A stretch of DNA of 64,000 bases, taken from NCBI GenBank assembly GCA_003116975.1, contig BGKB01000131.1, positions 62,001 to 126,000 on the forward strand, in the 5' to 3' direction. Source of the DNA: Aurantiochytrium sp. KH105 (lineage: Eukaryota; Sar; Bigyra; Thraustochytrida; Thraustochytriidae). A program made the translations under genes and the position numbers. How positions within the stretch are numbered: the stretch's first letter is position 1; the number at the start of each line of letters is the position of its first letter. The notes beneath the pieces are model-generated. The model saw only the letters and a program-made list of their open reading frames with translations, searched no databases and was not told where the DNA came from. This document shows positions 37,430 through 46,305 of this stretch, in pieces.

Positions 37430-38090
37430 GGCCCATCACCGCGGACCGACAAGCTTCTGCGCGCCCGACGATTTTGCTTTTCCCGACTGTCCCAGGATGA
37501 CTCGAACTTGACTCGGTCGCTCAGCGGCCTGTGCAATGGTGGTCAACGGCCAAAAGTCGCAAGATTGGTTTCTCTGCGACTGTAAAGAAGAGTGAAGAAA
37601 GGGGATCGTCACATGTCGAGCGCGACCGAGCTTGTCACAGTGGACATGATGCGAGCTGATTTCCATATCTTGAAAACGAGATGTCAACCACTACGCGAGC
37701 GGCAGCGGGCTTCTTGATGATTTCTTGCGAAACAGTGGAACAACAGCATATTATAAAAAGTGATTGCAGGTATACTTGACGCATTTTAAGACATATCTAC
37801 AGCAAGATGCAAGAAGCGATCAGACCGATTCAGCTGGTCTCGTCGTTGCGCCTTGTTCTTGTCGAGCGTCGTGTTTGGCATGCCTCCGTCGAGCTTCAAA
37901 AATTTCGGACATCCTGTCTTTCGCCTGCAAGCTATCTGACCAAAACCTGAACGCGAACGAGCCCAGAACTCCGCCTTGCAGAGCGCATTGCACTGCAAAG
38001 ACAGCGAGCGTCGGGCGTAGCGAGGCGACCGGCGCAGCAGCGAAACGCACCCGCAACCCAACCGGACGCGCGGGGCACACGTTGACCACG
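37430..38090. other. Divergent intergenic region
   Basis: About 660 bases between the IQ-motif gene and the exonuclease fusion. The exonuclease frame is open through most of it (from 37764) but without ATG. No other gene recognised. Confidence 0.4.
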
Positions 38091-41000
38091 ATGGCTCAGA
38101 CATCAGCGTCGGCAGCGTCGGCCGCGTCAACCTCTGGACCTTCAGAGGCACTGCAGATGACGCTCGTGCAGCTGCGCAAGGCCGAGTGGAGCGACGAGGA
38201 GGCGGTGAGGAAAGCGGCCCGCGCCACGCTCGCCGCGCTACGTGATGTTGGCTGCAAAGGTGACAAAACGAGCAAGTCAAAGGCAACCAAAAAAGCTAGC
38301 GCGACCCAATGGATGAACCGCCGCGAAGCGTTGCGCGTGGGACTCGAGCAACTCGTACAGGAAGAGCTCGTGAAAACGGTAGTCCTCTTTGAGGAAATTG
38401 CTGATTCGCCAGCGTTTCAGGAACTTCTCTTTGTATGCTTGGATGCCATGTCGCGCGCTTTGCAGCGTGCGACAAGTGGACGGGCAGAGACACTCGACGA
38501 GACTGCGAGCGTACGAGCGTTGGCGTTGTGCGACAGACTCCTCGAGAGGCGCCGTCAAGTTTATATCGCAGAGGACGCAGAAGGTATTCGAGACTCGCTG
38601 AGCGCCATTTCGGTGTTACGCATTATGCAAGTCTATCGCGTGCGGGTGAGCCATGCTTCCGGGGCTGAGACCGCAACATGTGCGGTGGCACGATTTTATC
38701 GGCTCATGGAGCGACGCACGGAAATGAAAAAGAATGTCTGGGAGCGGGAGACTTCATTCGCAGTCAAAGAGCTCACGGAGCTAATCGTGCAATTTGACCT
38801 GGTGCGTGACGCCTCGTGGCCGGTCGACGGGGCTGATCTTGTTCGCTGCTGCGTAGAGCTGCACTGGTTCCAGCTCATGTCAAAACTCGTTGCTGCAGAT
38901 TCGACAAAGGATCTTGCGCGTGTCTTTATTCGCACGGCATTATCAATGAAACCGCCGAATATGTGGAAGGCCCATGGATGCATGAAGGAGTATCGGCTGG
39001 AGAGAGAGTTTCCTGAGCTGGTGCAGGCCTTTCGTCGCGGATCGCTCGAGACATGCGCAGAAAAGGGCAAGCATGCTGAGCTCTTGTTTCGCCTGGAGAA
39101 TTATCGAGACCCCAAGCTGACGGCGTTCGTCACGGGCCTGCTCGTCGATCAAGGCGAGCATTGGCTGGCGCAGCACCTCGCGGATCGGCTCCAATTGGCG
39201 CGCAATACGCCAGAATTCCTACGCATTGACCAAGAGACCGTGAAACAAATCGAACAAGAGCGGCAGAAAACTTATTTACGTCTGCCGCATGAGATCGAAG
39301 CATCGATCGTCTTTGTCTGCACGGATGCGAGCGCTAATATGGCTTGCGCATGGCTCGATGGTCTCGGTGCTTCAGATATTGTCGGCATGGACGGGGAGTG
39401 GAAAGCAAGTCTCAAGAGTGGACGCAACCTAGCAAGTGTCTTGCAACTTTCAAGCCGCGAACGCGTTTTCCTCCTTGATTTGCTGTGGCTTATGGACGCA
39501 GCAAACAAAAAGAAGACAACGATGGGCACGCATGGTTCCAGCTCGTCTCGCCAGCTCCTTTGCAATGCTTTGCAACGGCTGTTTCGTCGTGAAGATGTAG
39601 TCAAGGTGGCGTATGGATTCTCATCCGACATTGATGTGCTTACCAAATCATATCCGGGGCATACATGTTGGCAGGCCATTTATTCACTGTTGGATTTCGC
39701 GCACGTTTCCGTCCGAGAGGAGGGATCGGGTCAGTGGGCTGCCTCGTATTGTCGCAAGGTGTCGCGCGGGCTCAAGGACGTGGTCTTACAAGTCCTCGGA
39801 AAGAAGCTGTCCAAGTTGGAGCAGCTCAGCAATTGGGAGGCGAGACCGTTGCGTGCGGGTCAGATGCACTACGCGGCTCTGGATGCCTATGTACTGACAC
39901 AGATCGCGGATGCGGTTTTCCCGCCTTTGCAAGGAATTCCAAGTAAACTGCTCACACGGCTCGATCATCAAGCCGTTCAATCACGGGATGGAATGAGACA
40001 GCACGGTGCGTCGCAAATGGCGGCGGTGGCCAAGGGTCTTGAAGAGATGGACCTGTTTAAGAGTGCTGAGGCAGAAATGCGACGCCGGTGCGAGCAGTAT
40101 GGCATTCGCTTTGTCGATTCCTTGGAGAGCAGCAACGAGGTTGAAGGGGGCGAAGTAAGAGTCATCAAGCTTGCGTCACCGATGGTGGCTGTCAAGAAAG
40201 TTGCCGAAGCGTTGGGTGTCGGTGAGGCGCAGGTGCTCAAGTCAATGGCGTACATGGTACATGAGGGCGCTAAGAGCTGGAAGCCTGTGATGGTGCTCGT
40301 CCGGGGCGACTCGAGCGTGAAAGAGGGCCAGCTTGCTGCGTGGGCGCAAACAATGGTCCGCCGCGCTTCAGGAGATGAATGTCAGCGTTGTTTCGGGCTC
40401 CCAGGTGGCGGTTTGGGTCCTGTCTCTGCGGTAACACCCCGATTCCAAGTTCTCTGTGACAGTGCCGTCAAAGAGGTGTCTGGCCCGGTGTATGCGGGTC
40501 TCGGTTCGCTGGAACGCATTGCTCGCTACGATAGCGTGAACACTCTGCTTAAAATCTGCGGCGATGCGAGGACGAGTGTGGCAGGTGTGTCGAGCAAAGC
40601 TGTGACCCAGCAGCCAACATTGCGTCCTATCTCTGCGCTGGAGACCAAATTTCTGGTAGACAACATGCTGGGACGTCTTGGCAAGATAATGCGCATGGTG
40701 GGTCTTGATTGTACCAAGGTACAGGAGGTGCCAGGCGTTGAAGAGCTCTTGGCTGCTTCCGTGGCTAACTCGCAGGCCGCAAAGGTACCAACGAAGGAAC
40801 AGACGGCGCGAAAGCGCGCGCAGTCACTTTTGCGCACCAAGGAGCTGAAGCTTGCTCTCGCAGCGGCGCGCGCGGAGCAGCGCGTTTTCCTCACGACTGA
40901 CCGCAAGGTCGCGGAGATGTACCGGGAGGATGATGTGGTTCTGCTGGACAACTTCTCCAACAGGTATGCACAATTTGATGAGGTTTGCAAACGCCTCGCT

Positions 41001-41342
41001 ATCAAGCTTGACGCCGGGAGCTTTTTAACGCGTTGTATGATGTGCAATGGTCTTGGTTTTGACCGCATTGATCGCGAGGAGGTTGCTCGGCTCAAGAAGG
41101 AGGGCCATGTATCGGTGGACCGCGTGCCAGACGACATTCTAGACTCTGTCACGGAATTCTATCGTTGCAAGCAGCCCGATTGCTTTCGTGTATTTTGGGA
41201 GGGGCCCAAGTTTGACCACTGCTGGGAGCTTTACGAGACGCTCAAGCTTGGCGAGCAGCGCAGCGCGTCGGGTCCCGCGGCAGCCGAAACCGCTGCTGCC
41301 AACAATGAAGTCGACAGCTCGACTCCGTCCTCTGCAATATAG
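38091..41342 (+). CDS. DEDDy 3'-5' exonuclease - YbaK editing domain - Mut7-C RNase fusion
   Basis: 1083 residues from the first in-frame ATG (38091). After a helical N-terminal region, residues about 403-615 form a DEDDy exonuclease: DGEW (first D and E), GFSSDID (second D) and YAALDAY (Tyr and last D), like animal EXD3/Mut-7/Nibbler. Residues about 686-818 match the YbaK/ProX trans-editing fold that deacylates mischarged tRNA (VMVLVRGDSSVKEGQLAAW, FGLPGGGLGPVSA, VYAGLGSLERIARY). Residues about 851-1043 are a Mut7-C domain: FLVDNMLGRLGKIMRMVGLD, VFLTTDRKVAEM, and a CMMC...CKQPDC zinc ribbon. Exonuclease plus Mut7-C is the known Mut-7 plan; an aminoacyl-tRNA-editing domain between them is unusual and hints at tRNA as substrate. 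All catalytic residues I can check are intact. No intron. Confidence 0.85.
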   Translation: MAQTSASAASAASTSGPSEALQMTLVQLRKAEWSDEEAVRKAARATLAALRDVGCKGDKTSKSKATKKASATQWMNRREALRVGLEQLVQEELVKTVVLFEEIADSPAFQELLFVCLDAMSRALQRATSGRAETLDETASVRALALCDRLLERRRQVYIAEDAEGIRDSLSAISVLRIMQVYRVRVSHASGAETATCAVARFYRLMERRTEMKKNVWERETSFAVKELTELIVQFDLVRDASWPVDGADLVRCCVELHWFQLMSKLVAADSTKDLARVFIRTALSMKPPNMWKAHGCMKEYRLEREFPELVQAFRRGSLETCAEKGKHAELLFRLENYRDPKLTAFVTGLLVDQGEHWLAQHLADRLQLARNTPEFLRIDQETVKQIEQERQKTYLRLPHEIEASIVFVCTDASANMACAWLDGLGASDIVGMDGEWKASLKSGRNLASVLQLSSRERVFLLDLLWLMDAANKKKTTMGTHGSSSSRQLLCNALQRLFRREDVVKVAYGFSSDIDVLTKSYPGHTCWQAIYSLLDFAHVSVREEGSGQWAASYCRKVSRGLKDVVLQVLGKKLSKLEQLSNWEARPLRAGQMHYAALDAYVLTQIADAVFPPLQGIPSKLLTRLDHQAVQSRDGMRQHGASQMAAVAKGLEEMDLFKSAEAEMRRRCEQYGIRFVDSLESSNEVEGGEVRVIKLASPMVAVKKVAEALGVGEAQVLKSMAYMVHEGAKSWKPVMVLVRGDSSVKEGQLAAWAQTMVRRASGDECQRCFGLPGGGLGPVSAVTPRFQVLCDSAVKEVSGPVYAGLGSLERIARYDSVNTLLKICGDARTSVAGVSSKAVTQQPTLRPISALETKFLVDNMLGRLGKIMRMVGLDCTKVQEVPGVEELLAASVANSQAAKVPTKEQTARKRAQSLLRTKELKLALAAARAEQRVFLTTDRKVAEMYREDDVVLLDNFSNRYAQFDEVCKRLAIKLDAGSFLTRCMMCNGLGFDRIDREEVARLKKEGHVSVDRVPDDILDSVTEFYRCKQPDCFRVFWEGPKFDHCWELYETLKLGEQRSASGPAAAETAAANNEVDSSTPSSAI

Positions 41343-42943
41343 GATGCGAAACCGTAAATCGAAGCACAGCAACCGCATCGTCCACCGGGCGTTTGTTCTT
41401 TTTCCCTCTCTTGTGTGTGAGTGCTTGGCTTTTTTCTTGGTTGTTTTTTCTTCACGAGCGTTGGTTTTAAGCGTTGCCTTCATTTTTCGACGAGTTCCGT
41501 GGTAGTATACTGGTGCTTTCGTACGAAACCGTCAACGTCTGTCTGACTGGCTTTTCCAAATGTGCTCCCTGTTTTCTTTCTTTCCTTTTTTTTTTCCCGC
41601 TCTTTTCTTCTGGCTTTTCTTGTCCATTCCATTCTTTTCTTTTCTTTTCATTTCTTTTCTTCTCAATCGTTGCCATGAACACCGGCCGCACACATCCACC
41701 GCCTGCACCTGCTGCATCTGGCTCTTCCCTCTGAGGACGGAAACAAAAAGCGCGTCCAGTTCACGGCGGCTTTGCGGCCGGCCGGCCGGCTGCCGCGGGC
41801 CTTCGCGCGCTCACCTTCGTCACTTCCGGCCGTTTAACGTGCTCGACGGCAAGGCGTGCACGCTGCCGTGCTCGTGCTGCAAGTGCACGCCATCGTCCAC
41901 CCAAAACACACCTCGCCCCTCCCTCCCACTACCTACCTGCCCAACTGGCAGCACTGGCAGCAGCCGCACCGCCGCTGCCACCGCCGCCAGCGCAAGTGCA
42001 CCGCGGCGCCTTCGTCGCTACCGCGCGTGCTTCAGCAGCTTGCTGCGGCGGCGCGTGCGTGCGTCAGCTGCAGCAGTGCAGAGGCTGCCGCGCGTGCGAC
42101 GCTGCAGCTGCTGAGGCTGCGCTGCTTCTTCCTCGCGTGCACGAACAGCCGCATCCTGGTACTTGCGCGCGGCGACGTGGGAGGAAGGGGCGGAAATCGT
42201 CCCTCTTTCGCATCAACCATGGCAACCACCAGCGGCAACAGCAACAAAGCAACAGCAAGCAAGCAAGCAAGCGAGCGAGCCGCTCCGGCGCGCCCGCGTC
42301 GCTCGCCGGCGTCGCCTCGCACGCACGCGCGACGCGGCGTCGAGTCCTGGTCCGCTGCCGCTCGAGGCGAGGACAGGAATGAGCCGCTCGCCGTCGCCGC
42401 GAGGAACTTCTCCTTTCCCGAGGGAAGGGGGGGACGAGTGGCCGCAGCCGCAGGGAAACCCCGGAGAGGCCGCCGGGAAATCTCGGCGGCGCTGACGCGA
42501 GCGCGGCGCGGCATGGAGATGGGATCAGGCTGCCGCTGCTGCAGCTCTGTCTCCGCTCTGTGCGCACGTTTGGTATATAGGTTGCCGACACGGCCATCGA
42601 GAGCGAGAGACCCTCGCGCCGTGCCGCAGCTGAGCCGCGAAGCTCCGCGCGGCCGGCGCGGAACCGACGGGCGCGCGGAGGCTGGCGGCGCGAGGTCGGT
42701 TTGGCGAGGGGGTCTGACTGGCCGGCGGCTGGCGCGAGCGCGTTGAACAGGCACGCGGCAGCGGCAGCTGCGGCCAGCAGCGACACGAGGACCAACCGCA
42801 CTGACCGTGAGACCGGCGCCTGCGACGCCTGCGACGCGCGCAGACTGACCGACCGCAGCAGGCAGCCGCACCGGCCAGGACCGAGGGAGGGGCAGCGGCC
42901 GATGGCGCGAGAGACGGAGTTCGCGGCGCGTCAGCGCCCCGCG

Positions 42944-42971
42944 GAGGGAGGGAGGGAGGGAGGGAGGGAGG
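42944..42971. repeat. GGGA microsatellite
   Basis: About six to seven GGGA units in the GC-rich gap upstream of eEF3. Confidence 0.85.
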
Positions 42972-44045
42972 CTTTTTTGAATTCGCAAGCTTCTCTCGAG
43001 CTCGCGCGCGGCGGCGGCGGCGGCGGCGGCGACCGACCTGCGAGCAGCCGCAGCTGCAGCTGCAACGAGCGGGCTGTGCTGATCGCACGACACGCACGGC
43101 GCACGGCACGGCCGAAGACTTTTCGCGGCGCTGACGGCTTCGCAGCAGTAGCTTGGAAGACAGGACACCAGCCCGGGACTCTCGCGTCACTGCGTCGCAG
43201 GCCGCTGCAGGCTGCAGCCGGCGGACTCGACTCGAGCCGTATACGCTCAGCCGCCGTCGCAGCGGCCGCGCGCGGCGTCGGCGATCGCACGCGGTGCGAC
43301 GCGGTGCGGCACGCGGCGGCGCCGTTCAAAATGCAGAACGTGGCAGGTTTCAAATTGAACGTTTGCGCTCTTTACCTTTTCTCCTTCACTTCGTCGCGTC
43401 GTCTCGTCGCCTCCGGCTCTCCCCAGGAAAAGTCTCCGCGCCCCCGCCGCGTGCCGTCTTATCCTCGTTACTCCGTCTTATCCTCGTCCTCGCCGCGCCT
43501 GGCGCACGGAACCCAGGATATCCTCGGCCCCGAAGGGGGACGCCCGACGTACGTCCCGCCTCCGCTGGCCACCCGTTCCGGCGCCCCGCAGGACCGCCGC
43601 GCCTGCGCTGAACGCGCCGCCTGCGCGGGGTTTCGGAGAATCCGCTAGCTGGCGTCTAGACTGTTCTATGCGACGGTTGACTTTCTTTCTTTTCTTTTCT
43701 TTTTATAGAAAAAGTTTTTTTGAGAAAAAAAATTGAATTTTTTTTCGAAACACCGCGCTGCACCAACGAGGCGACCAGTGGCAGGTCTTCCTCCCGCGCG
43801 CGCCCAAGCTGGGGCCCGAACTGGGCTGGGCGAGGAGCCGCAAACCGGACGCGCGGGGCGGCGCGAGGCGAGGCGCCTTTGTGCAGCGCGGCGGTGCGTG
43901 CGGCAGCTGCTGCTGCGGCTTCGGGAGGCGGAGACGGTGGCCGGTGCGGGTGGGGGGGGGCGGCCAGTCCCTTCTTCTTTCGGGTTTCGAATCTCCTTCT
44001 CGCCCCTTCGCTCTCTCACTGGTCACACTGCCAGTGAGGCTGCCG

Positions 44046-44106
44046 TGAAAAAGAAAAGAAAAGAAAAGGAAAAGAAAAAGAAAAAGGAAAAAAAAAGAAA
44101 AAAGAG
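44046..44106. repeat. A-rich polypurine tract
   Basis: About 60 bases of A with interspersed G (AAAAGAAAAG-type), about 235 bases upstream of the eEF3 ATG, likely promoter or 5' leader. Confidence 0.7.
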
Positions 44107-44187
44107 CGCGGCGGCGGCAGTTCCGAGGCGGCAGCAGCAAACCCGAAACCCAGAAGCGCCCGTCCACGCAAGTAAGCACGCACGCAA

Positions 44188-44188
<1 letters not shown>

Positions 44189-44230
<42 letters not shown>
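44189..44230. repeat. CAAG microsatellite upstream of eEF3
   Basis: About ten CAAG units; a shorter series of CAAG words recurs at about 44320-44340, directly before the ATG. The motif is the same as at 30289-30396. Confidence 0.95.
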
Positions 44231-44341
44231 CCGCCTGCTCGACGCTCGCTAGGAGCCTCTGCAGACGCTCGCGAAGAAGAAAGACACCGACCGGTAGCAA
44301 AGTAGTCCGTCGCAAGAAGACAAGCAAGCAAGTCAAGCAAG

Positions 44342-46015
44342 ATGGTGTCGCAGGAACTGTGCCAGAAGCTGCTCAAGGCTGAGTCCAACGAGGCGCTCAA
44401 GGAGGTCGCCGACCAGCTCGCCGCCGAGGTCAAGGAGGCCGGCGTCGAGAGCCTCGTCGGCAGTGAGGGTCTCCTCAAGACACTCGACGCCGCTCTCGGC
44501 GACCAGGAGAATGCCATTGCCCGTGAGGGTGGCGTACTCCTCTTTGGCGCCCTCAGCAAGAAGGTCAAGGGCGCCGCCCTCCCCTTCCTCCTCCCCCGCC
44601 TGGACGCCGTCATCGACCAGGCCGGTGACAAGAAGTCCTCGGACCTCCGCAAGGCCGCCAGCAAGAACGCCAAGGCCGTCGTCAAGGCCATGACCCCGGC
44701 CCCTGTCGCCATGATCTTCGACCACCTCCTCAAGGAGGCCCAGGAATCCCCCAAGTGGCAGGTCAAGGTGCTCTGCATGGAGCTTCTCGCCGCCTTCACC
44801 GAGGTCGGCCCCGACTTCATCGCCAGCCGCATGGTCGACCTCGTCCCTGCCCTCTCGGCCCTCATGTGGGACTCGAAGAAGCAGGTCAAGGAGCAGGCCG
44901 CCAAGTCCCTCGAGGCTTGCTGCAAGTCCATCAGCAACAACGATATCCAGCCCTTCGTGCCGGCCCTCGTCAGCGCCATCGCGCGCCCCGAGGAGGTCGA
45001 GGAGTGCGTCCACACCCTCGCCGCCACCACCTTTGTGCAGTCCGTCGATGCCTCGGCCCTGAGCATCACCGTGCCGCTCCTCGAGCGCGGCTTCCGCGAG
45101 AAGAAGACCGCCGTCAAGCGCAAGTGCGCTGTCATTACCGAGAACCTTGCCAAGCTCGTCGACAACGCCCAGCACGTGGCCACTTTCATGCCCGTGCTCG
45201 AGCCGGCTCTCGCCAAGGCCTCCGAGGAGGTCGCTGACCCCGAGTGCCGCTCGCGCTGCGCCGCCGCCCACCAGGCCCTCCAGGACATTGCCAAGCGCGG
45301 CAGTGGCATNAACGGCAAGACCCTCGAGTACGAGGTCAAGTGGGTTGGCAAGTCCCAAGACATGAACACCTGGTTCCCCCGCGACAAGCTCGAGGACCTC
45401 GGCTTCAAGAAGCTCCTCGACGAGGTCGATCGCCGCAAGGCCGCCGCCGAGGGTGCCTTCCAGCGTGTTCTCTCGCAGGCCAACGTCGAGAAGCATCTCG
45501 AGGACGTCGGTCTTGACCGTGAGCTCGGTACGCACAACCGCATCCGCTCCCTCTCGGGTGGCCAAAAGGTCAAGGTTGTGCTCGCCGCCGCCATGTGGGA
45601 TCAGCCCCATCTCATCATTCTCGATGAGCCCACCAACTACCTCGATCGCGAGGCTCTTGGTGCCCTCGCCACCGCCATCAACAACTTCGAGGGTGGTGTG
45701 CTCCTCATTACGCACAACCAGGAGTTCGCCGATGTGACCACTCGCGAGACCTGGGTCGTCGCCAACCACCGCTGCGACATCAAGGGTGATGCCGACTGGG
45801 CCGCCTACGCCGCCGAGGCTCTCGAGCTCGCGGCCGAGGAGGAGCAGGTCGATGCTTCCGGTAACAAGATCGAGAAGAAGCGCACTCCCAGCGATGTCAA
45901 CGCCAAGGACAAGAAGAAGATGATCAAGGCCCTCAAGAAGAAGATCAAGGAGGAGGATGACATGACCGAGTTTGAGGAGGAGTGCGCCATGGAGTGGGGC
46001 CTCTTCTCTGCCTAA
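44342..46015 (+). CDS. Translation elongation factor 3 (eEF3), centre missing at an N
   Basis: The frame runs 557 codons with one ambiguous codon (323, ATN). Residues 1-322 are the N-terminal HEAT-repeat domain of eEF3. From 324 on the sequence is the chromodomain and the second half of ABC cassette 2: EYEVKWVGKSQDMNTWFPRDKL, RIRSLSGGQKVKVVLAA, LIILDEPTNYLD, GGVLLITHNQEF. Fungal eEF3 has about 1040 residues, so roughly 480 are absent: the four-helix bundle, all of ABC1 and the Walker A of ABC2. Such a protein could not work as an ATPase. The single N exactly at the junction makes an assembly gap or collapsed join the likeliest cause; frame is kept by chance. eEF3 promotes E-site tRNA release; it occurs in fungi and several algal/stramenopile groups. 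Confidence 0.85.
   Translation: MVSQELCQKLLKAESNEALKEVADQLAAEVKEAGVESLVGSEGLLKTLDAALGDQENAIAREGGVLLFGALSKKVKGAALPFLLPRLDAVIDQAGDKKSSDLRKAASKNAKAVVKAMTPAPVAMIFDHLLKEAQESPKWQVKVLCMELLAAFTEVGPDFIASRMVDLVPALSALMWDSKKQVKEQAAKSLEACCKSISNNDIQPFVPALVSAIARPEEVEECVHTLAATTFVQSVDASALSITVPLLERGFREKKTAVKRKCAVITENLAKLVDNAQHVATFMPVLEPALAKASEEVADPECRSRCAAAHQALQDIAKRGSGXNGKTLEYEVKWVGKSQDMNTWFPRDKLEDLGFKKLLDEVDRRKAAAEGAFQRVLSQANVEKHLEDVGLDRELGTHNRIRSLSGGQKVKVVLAAAMWDQPHLIILDEPTNYLDREALGALATAINNFEGGVLLITHNQEFADVTTRETWVVANHRCDIKGDADWAAYAAEALELAAEEEQVDASGNKIEKKRTPSDVNAKDKKKMIKALKKKIKEEDDMTEFEEECAMEWGLFSA
45310..45310. other. Single ambiguous base marking a probable assembly join
   Basis: The only N in the window. 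It sits precisely where the eEF3 HEAT domain passes directly into the chromodomain with about 480 expected residues missing. Confidence 0.85.
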
Positions 46016-46085
46016 AGTTTGACTTATGATAAAAGAGAATTTGTGATGATATGATAATGATGATGAGTAGTCGGTGATCGCTCAG

Positions 46086-46250
46086 GATCGAGAAAAAGCG
46101 ACAGCGGACACGAATCGATGTCAACGCCAAGAACCACAAGAAGAAAATGAAAAAGATCAAGGACAACGATGGTAGGACCGAGTTTGAGGAAGAGTGCACC
46201 ATGGAGTGGGGGCTCTTCTCTGCCAAGAGTTTGAAATTATGATAAGAATG
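46086..46250 (+). pseudogene. Decayed tandem copy of the eEF3 3' end
   Basis: This stretch repeats the last part of eEF3 and the start of its 3' flank (original at about 45868-46033). GATCGAGAA, GATGTCAACGCCAAG, GACCGAGTTTGAGGA and CATGGAGTGGGG recur in the same order. It reads IEKKRQRT, then TEFEEECTMEWGLFSA as in the parent. The parental TAA is changed to AAG, so the frame continues five codons to a later TGA. No start codon or upstream homology is present. The similarity continues past the stop into an ATTATGATAA-type segment, so this is a DNA-level partial duplication. It lies between the eEF3 stop and the 3' end of the convergent LRR gene. Confidence 0.85.
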
Positions 46251-46305
46251 ATGAACATGATGACTTGTTGGTGAAGGCCCGAGAATGTTTTTAGGGATGG
46301 GCTTC

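Larger units (their letters stand above)
41343..44341. other. 3-kb GC-rich region upstream of eEF3, no recognised gene
   Basis: A long gap between two plus-strand genes. Large frames are open on both strands (for example 41856-42746 plus and 42032-43168 minus), but their products are compositional (Arg/Ala/Pro) without domains. A TATA-like TATATA lies near 42573. A GGGA microsatellite occurs at about 42944-42971. An abrupt A/T-rich island lies at about 43678-43745, and a purine tract at 44046-44106. A CAAG microsatellite follows. A highly expressed eEF3 gene might have a long promoter and 5' leader here. Confidence 0.4.

Noticed and set aside
41856-43168. Overlapping long frames on both strands in the 3-kb gap before eEF3
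   Set aside because: Stop codons are rare at this GC content; products are Arg/Ala/Pro-rich, start at unsupported sites and have no motif.
44333-45769. Minus-strand frames of 478 and 523 codons across eEF3
   Set aside because: They mirror eEF3 codons (Leu/Val/Gly-rich product from Glu/Lys/Ala codons) and cross the N; no domain.
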